A DNA stretch of 16,425 nucleotides, taken from JAWCLZ01 sp037443105 (GTDB taxonomy: Archaea > Halobacteriota > JAWCLZ01). Of the stretch, positions 1-7,018 are shown one piece after another (the first letter of the stretch is position 1; the number at the start of each line of letters is the position of its first letter). Under the pieces are notes generated by a model. It had not been told where the DNA came from, did not search any database, and was given only the letters and a program-made list of their open reading frames with translations. The stretch covers positions 1 to 16,425 of the forward strand of contig JBBIOZ010000034.1 in assembly GCA_037443105.1 (NCBI GenBank). Reading direction: 5' to 3'. The position numbers were made by a program, and so were the translations under genes.

Positions 1-391
1 CATAGAATATTGCCACTCCCTCTCCAAATCGCTCGTCATATTCGTTGAATAGCTTGTGAAAGGCCCTGCCTCCTCTGCGCAGTTCATCTTGGTCGACTAG
101 GTCGTCGTGGATTAAGATACTGTGTCTGAATAGCTCTATTGCGGCGCAGAAGTCCAAGAAGTTTTCATCCACCTTTCCGGAGTAGCCTTTATAAGCAAGC
201 AGGCTTGCAAAAGAAGCAATTCTTTTCCCCTTTCTAAGGACATATTCCTCGCCATTTTTTGCAATTCCGGCGATGAATTCGTGGTACTCGCGAGCAGGTG
301 CCTCTTCCCTTTTGAAGAACTCCTTCAGCTTGCGTTCCACCTGCAGGGAATATTCATTCATTATTTGCTCTAAAATTTGCCTGGCAACCAT
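1..391 (-). CDS. Polyprenyl (geranylgeranyl-type) diphosphate synthase, partial, N-terminal 130 residues
   Basis: This gene reads leftward and is cut by the window edge, so only its first 130 codons are visible. The translation contains RKGKRIAS, which matches the GK(R/K)xR substrate-binding region of trans-prenyltransferases. Further on is IHDDLVDQDELRRG at about residues 94-107, the first aspartate-rich DDxxD motif that binds Mg-diphosphate, followed by the arginine pair and GG. The family condenses IPP with allylic diphosphates; in archaea the usual product is the C20 or C25 precursor of ether lipids. Chain length cannot be judged from this part. The start ATG lies 8 bases after the stop of the upstream coiled-coil gene, so the two are probably co-transcribed from the promoter near 867-884. 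The family is clear; the exact product is inferred. Confidence 0.9.
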   Translation of the reverse strand, partial: MVARQILEQIMNEYSLQVERKLKEFFKREEAPAREYHEFIAGIAKNGEEYVLRKGKRIASFASLLAYKGYSGKVDENFLDFCAAIELFRHSILIHDDLVDQDELRRGGRAFHKLFNEYDERFGEGVAIFY

Positions 392-399
392 ACCATCTA

Positions 400-777
400 T
401 TATTTCTCTATCAAAGGCAGCACTCTGCTCTGCAGATAGTTTAAAAAGATTTTTTCTCGATCGATTTCGCTCTCAAGCGCTTTTATCTCCACTGGATATG
501 AGTTAAGCCTCGCGGTATATTCAGCAGGTATGCTTAGCTCCAGCTCTTGCAATATATCAAGTGCTATTTTCAATTTCTCTTGATTTTGCCTCAAATTTTG
601 AATCCTGCTTAAATTTGCATCTATTTTCGATTTATGTTCATTTTCAAGCTTTTTAATTTGCAAAATTATTTTCTCTGCTGGTTTCTCCTCAGCTGGCTGC
701 GGTGCTTTGGCCTTCTCCTTAAACACCGAACTAATTTGCCTAACAAATTTCATTTCCTCAGTTCTACTTTCATCCAT
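400..777 (-). CDS. Small coiled-coil protein of unknown function
   Basis: I do not recognise this 125-residue protein. It is highly charged, rich in Lys, Glu, Leu and Gln, and has no signal peptide, membrane segment or cysteine motif. A Pro/Ala/Glu-rich linker (about residues 24-36) separates a short N-terminal helix from two long predicted helices (about 40-80 and 92-122) with heptad-like Leu/Ile spacing, so an antiparallel coiled-coil hairpin is likely. I chose the ATG at 777 because a strong Shine-Dalgarno AAGGAG sits 8 bases before it. A longer reading frame starting at 822 would add 15 residues, has no such site, and would cross that ribosome site. It is the first gene of a two-gene unit with the prenyl diphosphate synthase, 8 bases apart. 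No function is proposed. Confidence 0.75.
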   Translation of the reverse strand: MDESRTEEMKFVRQISSVFKEKAKAPQPAEEKPAEKIILQIKKLENEHKSKIDANLSRIQNLRQNQEKLKIALDILQELELSIPAEYTARLNSYPVEIKALESEIDREKIFLNYLQSRVLPLIEK

Positions 778-864
778 TTTAGATCTCCTTATGCAAGGAA
801 GATGGAGAAAATAGTATAGCACAATTTTCCCATCCCCATTGCCTAGTTCTTAATAATAAATAGA

Positions 865-886
865 AATATAAAAAGGTTTTCGTGGC
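865..886 (-). promoter_or_regulatory. Archaeal BRE/TATA promoter for the coiled-coil/prenyl synthase unit
   Basis: On the minus strand the sequence reads CACGAAAACCTTTTTATATT. It holds a purine-rich BRE (CGAAAA) directly before a T-rich TATA element (CTTTTTATA at 875-867). Initiation would be expected about 25 bases downstream, near 843, giving a leader of roughly 65 bases before the ATG at 777. A second, weaker TATA-like string (CTATACTATT, about 813-822) lies closer to the gene. This is a pattern match only. Confidence 0.5.
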
Positions 887-921
887 ATTAACTTGGATTT
901 AAAAGCTTTAGAATGTAAGTG

Positions 922-2202
922 TCATTCTGCCAAGTAGTATATCAATTCTTTAATCTGTGCTTTCATATCGCTTATTCTGATATTTTCATCAGCGCCATGA
1001 GCATTGCTTTCAAAGGCTCTGCCTAATCCGCAGTATACGATTTTATCTATTCCCAGTTCTCTCTGAAGATATGCTATATCCTCGGAGAAAGAAGCGCCGG
1101 CTTCTATGAAGTCTTGATCTGAGTAACCCTGTGCTAGTTTAAAAGCCTGTTTCATTTTCTCATGATAGCGCGTTTTTGTGTTTATAAGCATAGGTGGATA
1201 GGAGTGGAAGAAGTTAAAATCAAGCTTAGCCTTCAACTTGCCTTCTACCTTGGCTTTTTCAATCGCTTTTTTAATTTCATCGAGCACTTCTTCATAGCTC
1301 TCCTCATGGGTATATCTCCGATTTATAACCAAGCAGCATTTGCTAGGTACAATATTACTCTTGATACCTGCGTTAATCATACTCAAGGTGAACATTGGAG
1401 TGACAAATTTGGGCGAGTTAGGATGAGGCTCGCGTGGAATCTTAGTTTGCTTTTGCTCAACTTCTCTCTTGAGCTTAAGAAGTTCATTCAAAACTGGAAT
1501 TATCTCTTCCAATGCATTTATTCCTAGGAAATTACTCCCTGAGTGGCAGCTCTTGCCAGTTGCAGTTAAAGTTATATCGATGGAGCCGGCGGTGCAAAGT
1601 AAAATCCTAGGATCTTGCGTACCCTCTAAGCAGAGCACGTGGCCCTCTCTCGGGATATATCCATTTTTCGCAAGATACAGCAAACCAGGGTAGCCGCCTA
1701 TTTCCTCGTCGGTGCACAGCACAACCTGCAAGTCGAAGGCTTGTTCAATTCCCAGTTTATCCATGATTTCAAGCGCAAGCAGGAGAGAGGCGATCGACCC
1801 CTTCATATCACTGGTTCCACGACCATAGATTTTGCCATTTACAATCTCGCCGCGTGGATTGAAAGTCCAGTCTTCCCCAGGTGGTACGACGTCTAGATGA
1901 GCATATATTGTTAGATGTTCTTTGGCTTGATTCTTCCCCCCTTGTTTTTTCCAAGCAACAAGATTAACCCTCTTTCCACGGATTCTATATGGAATTTCTT
2001 TCAAGCAGCTCCATGGCACAGTAACTCTCTCAGTTTTAAAGCCAATTGCCTTAAATCTCGGCTCCAAAAAATTGACTATTTTGGCATAGTTATTCCCGGG
2101 CGGATTGCTTGTATCAATAGCTATGAGATGCATAAGGGTGTCCACTGCTTCCTCTATAGATTCATCCACAAGTTTGAATGCCGCGCTAAGCTGCTCCTTC
2201 AC
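922..2202 (-). CDS. M20-family zinc amidohydrolase/peptidase (ArgE/DapE/ACY1-like)
   Basis: The 426-residue protein has the full M20 metal site: the HLD motif at 102-104, GRGTSDMKG with D132, the catalytic pair E166-E167 in CTDEEIGG, a probable metal ligand E193 in CLEGTQD, and a C-terminal His402 in SNAHGADEN. Length and motif order match cytoplasmic M20A enzymes, which hydrolyse N-acyl amino acids or di/tripeptides using two zinc ions. The substrate cannot be read from sequence; succinyl-diaminopimelate desuccinylase, acetylornithine deacetylase and aminoacylase are all possible. The start is GTG, overlapping the end of tyrA by 17 bases, with a GGGGGT ribosome site about 9 bases upstream. 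It is the last gene of the aromatic operon, which suggests translational coupling. The operon link hints at acyl-amino-acid or peptide metabolism tied to aromatic amino acids, but that is inference. Confidence 0.9.
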   Translation of the reverse strand: MKEQLSAAFKLVDESIEEAVDTLMHLIAIDTSNPPGNNYAKIVNFLEPRFKAIGFKTERVTVPWSCLKEIPYRIRGKRVNLVAWKKQGGKNQAKEHLTIYAHLDVVPPGEDWTFNPRGEIVNGKIYGRGTSDMKGSIASLLLALEIMDKLGIEQAFDLQVVLCTDEEIGGYPGLLYLAKNGYIPREGHVLCLEGTQDPRILLCTAGSIDITLTATGKSCHSGSNFLGINALEEIIPVLNELLKLKREVEQKQTKIPREPHPNSPKFVTPMFTLSMINAGIKSNIVPSKCCLVINRRYTHEESYEEVLDEIKKAIEKAKVEGKLKAKLDFNFFHSYPPMLINTKTRYHEKMKQAFKLAQGYSDQDFIEAGASFSEDIAYLQRELGIDKIVYCGLGRAFESNAHGADENIRISDMKAQIKELIYYLAE

Positions 2203-3532
2203 CCCTAATCTTACCCCCTAATCCTCGGAGCAATTGCTCTATTCCAGCTTGCACCTCCTCTGGTTTTTCATCACCCATTATCTGCAAACTATAGGTGACG
2301 CTGTATTTATCCTCTCCGAGGCCTTTAAATATATCTAAAATATCAACTGAAACTATTTTTTCGTCCCTTGCAATTATATTTCTTATCACATAGGGATCCA
2401 CTTCTTTATTGAAGATGATTGAAATGTGGCGAGAGTGATGCCTCAAATTCGCTATCTTCCACTGCCTCAATTCCTCTTCGCTGAGCATACGCACGTTTTC
2501 AATCCTCAAATTTTCCAGCTTTTTGCCTTTCTCAAGCACTATATCGCTATGGGTGACTTTTTTGACCACTCCATAATGAACTACATCTGAGTAGATATGC
2601 TTAAATGCACGTTTCTCTCCAATCGCTTGCAGCAATTCCTGGCGTTCTTTGATTTTTGAGTTTATTAACTTGTCTGTTTTTCGAAGAGCAGCCTCGGTCT
2701 CGCCATAGTGCTTTCTAGCTGCGCGCATTTTTTTAACGAGGCCATCGATATTTTTTTGCTTAATTAACTCAATCAACCGCTGGCATTCTTGAATATATTT
2801 CGAGTGCACATCTTCCATATCGAAGTTTGTTTGAATTTCAGCATAGAGGTAGGGATTCTGAGCAAGAATTCGGCCAATGAAGGCAATCATTATTTCATAT
2901 ACAGGGCTCATTAGCCTTTGAGATTTTGCAATGTCAAAGTTCAAAGCCTGCATTGTAACGCCCGCTGAGATATAGCTGAAGTGGGTTAATCCTTGAATCA
3001 CGCGCATCATTTGATCGTGTTCCTCTCCGCTCAATTCCTCAACGTGCGCTCCTTTTTGCTCAAAAAAATTTTTTAATCTTGGAAGCCAGTACTCCCCCTT
3101 CACCGGTACAAATATAATCACTTGCCCCTCAATGCCTTTAACCGTTGGACCGAAGAGGGGATGTGTACCTATTGCTTCTGCACCGCTCGGTAAAAAGCGC
3201 TTCATTGCCTCAACCGGTGCTTTTTTCACCGTTGTTATATCCATCAAAAGCGATCCCTCTCTGAGGTGAGGCGCTACATTCTTTATAACTTCAACTGTTG
3301 CTGTTATTGGAACTGAAATCAAGGTCGCTTCATATTCGCTTGCTTTTTCGATCTCAGCTACGTAATCCGCGCCTAACTGCTCTGCAATTGCAGGAGTGCG
3401 ATCATCTATATCATAAATCCCAACTTTGATTCCATTTTTTAAAAAAAAGCCTGCGAACCAGCGACCCATCGCTCCAGCGCCTCCAACTATTAAAATATTT
3501 CTGCAGAGCACTGTTATCACCACTTTCCACAC
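2186..3532 (-). CDS. tyrA: Prephenate dehydrogenase with C-terminal FDX-ACB-like domain
   Basis: This 448-residue protein should oxidatively decarboxylate prephenate to 4-hydroxyphenylpyruvate, the tyrosine branch. An NAD-binding Rossmann fold opens at 12-25 (ILIVGGAGAMG), with Asp41 at the end of the second strand, which favours NAD+. The catalytic His124 lies in IGTHPLFGP and His184 in GLTHFSYI. The helical dehydrogenase domain runs to about 300. Residues about 305-365 form an unrecognised, partly beta-rich linker, and about 366-444 resemble the ferredoxin-fold anticodon-binding domain of PheRS beta (SVDILDIFKG, then KYSVTYSLQ, then LLRGLGGKIRG). Plain TyrA proteins are shorter. I see no complete chorismate mutase or prephenate dehydratase domain. 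The ATG at 3532 overlaps aroE by 16 bases; a GTG at 3511 with a GGTGAT ribosome site is a good alternative. The dehydrogenase assignment is firm; the C-terminal role is open. Confidence 0.92.
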   Translation of the reverse strand: MWKVVITVLCRNILIVGGAGAMGRWFAGFFLKNGIKVGIYDIDDRTPAIAEQLGADYVAEIEKASEYEATLISVPITATVEVIKNVAPHLREGSLLMDITTVKKAPVEAMKRFLPSGAEAIGTHPLFGPTVKGIEGQVIIFVPVKGEYWLPRLKNFFEQKGAHVEELSGEEHDQMMRVIQGLTHFSYISAGVTMQALNFDIAKSQRLMSPVYEIMIAFIGRILAQNPYLYAEIQTNFDMEDVHSKYIQECQRLIELIKQKNIDGLVKKMRAARKHYGETEAALRKTDKLINSKIKERQELLQAIGEKRAFKHIYSDVVHYGVVKKVTHSDIVLEKGKKLENLRIENVRMLSEEELRQWKIANLRHHSRHISIIFNKEVDPYVIRNIIARDEKIVSVDILDIFKGLGEDKYSVTYSLQIMGDEKPEEVQAGIEQLLRGLGGKIRGEGAA

Positions 3533-4341
3533 TGGATTGCTTGCTTTACAGCTCTCTCCATCACATCCAGCGGTGCTTCTTTTTTAAGCCAGATTTTGAA
3601 TGCCTCCGCGCCTTGAAAAATCAGCATATCTATTCCAGGTATGGTTTTCGCACCTGCTTTTTTCGCTTCCTTTAAAAGCCTAGTTTCCAAGGGATTATAA
3701 ACTATGTCAAAAACCGTAAGTTGAGGATGCATGAGTTCACTTGTAACCAGAGTTTCATCCGCATTTGGAAACATTCCAACTGAGGTTGTGTTTATCAATA
3801 TATCCATCTTTGATATTGATTTTAAATTTTCAAGTCCAGTGCCAAGAGCAGTGCCCACCTTTCTCACTTCATCTGCTAGAGCAATTGCTTTACTTTCAGT
3901 GCGATTGGCGATTACCAGTGCTGCATTCTTGATTGCCAGTTGAAAGGCAATCGCACGAGCAGCGCCACCTGCGCCTAGAATTAGAATGCGCTTGTCCTCC
4001 ACCTCTATGCCGTGTTTTTCAAGGGCCTTTAAAGCACCAGTGCCATCGGTGTTATAGCCTTTGAACTCTTTTAGATCTATGGTGTTAACCGCGCCTATTA
4101 AACGCGCAGTTTGATCCAGTTCAACGATTTTCGCTGCCCTCTCCTTCAATGGTATTGTTACATTCAATCCGCCAAATCCAAGCGCCCTAGCTCCGTGCAA
4201 CGCCTCTGATAATTTATCTGGCTCCACTCTAAATGCATAGTATCCGCAGTCCATTTTTAATTCTTCGAAAGCAGCATTGAACATAACTGGTGAGAGACTG
4301 TGCTCTATTGGATAGCCTATCACGCCAAAGATTTTTACCAT
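3517..4341 (-). CDS. aroE: Shikimate dehydrogenase (NADP+)
   Basis: This 274-residue protein has the usual AroE length and reduces 3-dehydroshikimate to shikimate. The N-terminal substrate domain shows SLSP (15-18), NVTIPLKE with catalytic Lys66, and GYNTDG with Asp99. The cofactor domain shows GAGGAARA (123-130), followed by ANRT (145-148), the Asn-Arg-Thr clamp typical of NADP preference. The C-terminal substrate-side motif FQGAEAF has Gln243. The start ATG overlaps the aroD stop by 7 bases and has GAGG 8 bases upstream. It sits between aroD, which makes its substrate, and tyrA, in one co-directional operon. Nothing is missing from the active site. Confidence 0.96.
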   Translation of the reverse strand: MVKIFGVIGYPIEHSLSPVMFNAAFEELKMDCGYYAFRVEPDKLSEALHGARALGFGGLNVTIPLKERAAKIVELDQTARLIGAVNTIDLKEFKGYNTDGTGALKALEKHGIEVEDKRILILGAGGAARAIAFQLAIKNAALVIANRTESKAIALADEVRKVGTALGTGLENLKSISKMDILINTTSVGMFPNADETLVTSELMHPQLTVFDIVYNPLETRLLKEAKKAGAKTIPGIDMLIFQGAEAFKIWLKKEAPLDVMERAVKQAIQCGKW

Positions 4342-4982
4342 AGTAATTTCCTCAGCTCGTTTAATTCACTCACGGTTAACTGCCCAGGTGCGGTTTTTTC
4401 ATCGATTGAACCATAAGCAAGAATGGATCCATAAATAGGCGCTATTGCTCGGAAATGTCTTCCTAGGCTTCCCATTGCAATTATACAGATTGAACTGCCT
4501 TTGAAGTCTAAGCTTAGTCTTTGCATTCGAATTACATCTTCATAGCTATTTGCCATTACTGCAACTTTTGCGATATCGCCAATTGAAAGTGCCTTTTTCA
4601 ATATTTTTCTCAGAGTTGAATTTGAAGGCGTTTCTTGAAAGTTATGATAGGAAACTATGGCTGTGAGCTCTCTCTTCCTAGCCTCCTTCAATACTAAATC
4701 GCGCAGCCTGCTCTTAAGCTCAATATCAACCGCGTCGGCTATATCAAGCATGGATAATAATATTTTAATTCGCTCTTTCTCGCTGCCTTTAAATCCCCCA
4801 CCCTCTTTTTTTGTTCTATTTGTAGCAATCAATGGCAGCGTGCTTCTGAGCTCTGTTTTCTCTATTTTTTTAAAAAGGTCGAGTCTAGCCTCAATTATAT
4901 CTGCTCCGTTTTTCTCTGCTCTTTCAATTTGATCCGAGCTTGTTATGGAAGCAACGATTTTGGGCTCTGCGATTTCAAGCAT
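4335..4982 (-). CDS. aroD: 3-Dehydroquinate dehydratase, type I
   Basis: This 215-residue class I aldolase-fold enzyme dehydrates 3-dehydroquinate to 3-dehydroshikimate through a Schiff base. EARLD (31-35) begins the substrate site, His113 in SYHNF is the general base, Lys139 in DIAKVAVMA is the Schiff-base lysine, and Arg178 in GSLGRHFRAI with APGQL at 198-202 completes the site. This is the short archaeal/bacterial monofunctional form. It follows aroB' after a 29-base A-rich gap with no strong ribosome site; a weak TGAGAA precedes the ATG. It overlaps aroE by 7 bases. The residues fit the family well. Confidence 0.95.
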   Translation of the reverse strand: MLEIAEPKIVASITSSDQIERAEKNGADIIEARLDLFKKIEKTELRSTLPLIATNRTKKEGGGFKGSEKERIKILLSMLDIADAVDIELKSRLRDLVLKEARKRELTAIVSYHNFQETPSNSTLRKILKKALSIGDIAKVAVMANSYEDVIRMQRLSLDFKGSSICIIAMGSLGRHFRAIAPIYGSILAYGSIDEKTAPGQLTVSELNELRKLLW

Positions 4983-5011
4983 ATTCTCATTTTATTTTTT
5001 TAATTTTTTAA

Positions 5012-6112
5012 TTATTTCTCAATTATGGTTTCCTCTATTTTTATTCCAAAGTGTCTCCCCTTAACTTTTTCCTCTCTGCTGATGAGCACTTCATCGCCTA
5101 TCTTCAACGCTGCAACTGAAACAGCCTTGCCATTGCTTTGCATGAGCTTAATAGTTTCTGCATTCTGGAGGATTGTTTTATATCGCTCGCCATCCACTTC
5201 TGCTTCAATTAAAATTAGTGGTCTTCTTTCGATCTTTGTTCTGCCTACGATCACTTTTCTTGTCTCTCCTTTATAGTTCACTGCAAGCACTTCATCTCCA
5301 GCTTCCAACTCTGAGAGATACTTTGTTTTCTCTTCAATCTTTATATAAGCATGCACAGGTCCAGCGTTGACTCTGAAGGGTCTAGCTGCTACATATGGGC
5401 TTTCTTCTACCTCGCCTTGGACTAAGAATAAACCTGAGGATTGCGAACCAATCAGCATCCCCTCCCCCTTACTTAAAAGCGAGCAAGTATCAACGCAAAC
5501 GCGGTCACCCATTCCAACCGGCTTTATCTTCGTCACCCTTGCAGGTGTTAGAGTAATTTTCAGGCTTACTTGCTCTTGAATTACCTTAGCTGCTTTTTTG
5601 ATATCCTCTATTTTTTTTGGAGCGAGCAGTATGCCATTTGCACCGTGCTCGAGAACTTCGAGCATGAGTTTTGCCTCCTCTACTTCTGCAATGCTAGCTA
5701 TTATCTCTACTTCTTTATTGTGTAATTCAGCTATTAAGTTCTCAAGGGGAATTACCTTCCAGTCCTGCGCTGAAATGATTAGGAAATCAAGCTGCTTGCC
5801 AATTTCAGTTGCAAATTGCTCTTTTTGCTTGGAGGTAATTTGAATGCAGCAAGCGGTTTTCTTTCCTTGAGATCTCAACTTCTGAAGCAAGCTGTGAATT
5901 TGGCTTTCATTAATGACGTAAACATCTGCGCTGCTCTCTCCTTTTTCATACAGGGCTGCGATTTTAATATTGCCTAACTCGCGTGCTTTTGCAACCATGC
6001 TCTCATTTAATAATATGTAGTCAGCGCCTGATTCTAGGCTCGCGGTTATCACTGGCTTTATTTCCATCCAGTCTTCCCCGAGAGCACTTATCCAGAGGCT
6101 TTTCTCCTTCAT
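5012..6112 (-). CDS. aroB': 3-Dehydroquinate synthase II (archaeal AroB')
   Basis: The 366-residue protein carries the archaeal signature block at residues 200-257: GMGDRVCVDTCSLL, GEGMLIGSQSSGLFLV and RPFRVNAGPVHAYI. The family performs NAD+-dependent oxidative deamination and cyclisation of 2-amino-3,7-dideoxy-D-threo-hept-6-ulosonate to 3-dehydroquinate, replacing the bacterial AroB reaction. It is unrelated to bacterial AroB. The N-terminal half (about 1-190) looks like an alpha/beta fold, with a beta-rich C-terminal half. The ATG overlaps the aroA' stop by 4 bases (ATGA), so the two consecutive pathway enzymes are translationally coupled. Length is normal for the family. Confidence 0.95.
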   Translation of the reverse strand: MKEKSLWISALGEDWMEIKPVITASLESGADYILLNESMVAKARELGNIKIAALYEKGESSADVYVINESQIHSLLQKLRSQGKKTACCIQITSKQKEQFATEIGKQLDFLIISAQDWKVIPLENLIAELHNKEVEIIASIAEVEEAKLMLEVLEHGANGILLAPKKIEDIKKAAKVIQEQVSLKITLTPARVTKIKPVGMGDRVCVDTCSLLSKGEGMLIGSQSSGLFLVQGEVEESPYVAARPFRVNAGPVHAYIKIEEKTKYLSELEAGDEVLAVNYKGETRKVIVGRTKIERRPLILIEAEVDGERYKTILQNAETIKLMQSNGKAVSVAALKIGDEVLISREEKVKGRHFGIKIEETIIEK

Positions 6113-6906
6113 TTCAGTTCCTCTAATGCTTCTTCAACTGATGCACCATTATGCACTATCTTGGATATAGCTCTAGTGATCTTGGTGGGATTTTCATGCT
6201 GAAAGATGTTTCTCCCTATTGCAACGCCTTTTGCTCCAGCCTGCATTGCATCGCTCACCATTTGCAGCAGCTCTAAATCGGTGCTAACTTTTGGTCCGCC
6301 TGCGATGACCACTGGCACTGGGCAGCCTTTAACCACTTCTTTGAAACTATCTATGTCACCTGTATAATTGGTCTTCACTATATCCGCGCCTAGCTCAGCG
6401 CCAACGCGAGCTACGTGTGCTACTATGGTAGCGTCGTTTGGATTTTTGATGTCTTTACCTCTTGGATACATCATTGCAAGCAGCGGCATTCCCCAGTAGG
6501 TACAGCGCTCTGATACTGCACCAAATTTCTCAAGCTGCACTGCCTCTGTTTCTGAGCCCACGTTTACATGAATGCTAACTGCATCTGCTCCCATTTTTAG
6601 AGCTTCTTCAACGGTGCAGACTAGCACTTTATCATTTGGGTCTGGAGCTAGCGAGGTTGAAGCACTTAAGTGCACTATCAAGCCTATATCTCTTCCATAC
6701 CCTCTGTGGCCGTGGGTTATCATTCCTTTCTGCTGCAGCACTGCATTTGCTCCGCCTTCAGCTACTTTATTAACCATATCTGGTAGGTCAACTAGCCCTT
6801 TTACAGGCCCAATTGATATCCCGTGGTCTAGCGGTACGATCAAAGTTTTCTTGGTTCTTCTATCGATTATTCTTTCCATTCTGATATTTTTCCCAATTTC
6901 AGTCAT
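6109..6906 (-). CDS. aroA': 2-Amino-3,7-dideoxy-D-threo-hept-6-ulosonate (ADH) synthase
   Basis: This 265-residue class I aldolase (archaeal FBA/DhnA-like family) starts the archaeal aromatic pathway by joining L-aspartate semialdehyde to a 6-deoxy-5-ketofructose-1-phosphate-derived C3 unit. Asp27 and His28 lie in VPLDHG, Tyr147 in MMYPRG, and the Schiff-base Lys178 in DIVKTNYTG; a phosphate site is present around AGGPKVS and AIGRNIF. The start ATG has AAGGTGA 7 bases upstream, which decides it over an internal Met10. It is the first gene of the aromatic operon. A plain fructose-bisphosphate aldolase is the main alternative from sequence alone, but the neighbouring aroB' makes ADH synthase far more likely. 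Confidence 0.94.
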   Translation of the reverse strand: MTEIGKNIRMERIIDRRTKKTLIVPLDHGISIGPVKGLVDLPDMVNKVAEGGANAVLQQKGMITHGHRGYGRDIGLIVHLSASTSLAPDPNDKVLVCTVEEALKMGADAVSIHVNVGSETEAVQLEKFGAVSERCTYWGMPLLAMMYPRGKDIKNPNDATIVAHVARVGAELGADIVKTNYTGDIDSFKEVVKGCPVPVVIAGGPKVSTDLELLQMVSDAMQAGAKGVAIGRNIFQHENPTKITRAISKIVHNGASVEEALEELK

Positions 6907-6950
6907 ATTCTTTTCACCTTGCTAGTATGTGACATAGTAGCATAATATGA

Positions 6951-6980
6951 TATTTTCTATATAAGTCTTTTGCTTTCAGG
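6951..6980 (-). promoter_or_regulatory. Promoter of the aroA' operon (BRE/TATA)
   Basis: Read on the minus strand, GCAAAAGA (a BRE-like purine stretch) precedes CTTATATAG at 6966-6958. Initiation about 25 bases on would fall near 6936, leaving a leader of about 30 bases with the AAGGTGA ribosome site at 6920-6914. It shares the 112-base divergent region with the glycosyltransferase promoter. The identification is by pattern only. Confidence 0.55.
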
Positions 6981-6984
6981 GATA

Positions 6985-7004
6985 GGGAAAGTTTTATCTA
7001 AATA
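6985..7004 (+). promoter_or_regulatory. Promoter of the glycosyltransferase pair, probably leaderless
   Basis: A purine stretch (GGGAAAG, 6985-6991) followed by TTTATCTAAATA (6992-7003) fits BRE/TATA on the plus strand. The TATA centre is only about 22-25 bases from the ATG at 7019, so transcription should start at or next to the start codon. No Shine-Dalgarno precedes the ATG, which agrees with a leaderless mRNA. Confidence 0.45.
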
Positions 7005-7018
7005 TTCTCCACTTTAGT

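Noticed and set aside
778..822. Longer N-terminus for the coiled-coil protein starting at 822.
   Set aside because: The extra 15 residues would read through the AAGGAG site that serves the ATG at 777, and have a composition unlike the rest of the protein.
2640..2690. A stretch of tyrA (residues about 283-308, with LRKTDKLINSKIKERQ) that recalls the first helix of AroQ-type chorismate mutase.
   Set aside because: The key arginine spacing is one helical turn short and the second and third helices with their catalytic residues are not visible. It is more simply the end of the dehydrogenase helical domain.
4983..5011. A-rich gap between aroB' and aroD as a terminator.
   Set aside because: The T-run is on the plus strand, so a minus-strand transcript would carry A-runs, and the genes on both sides belong to one pathway.
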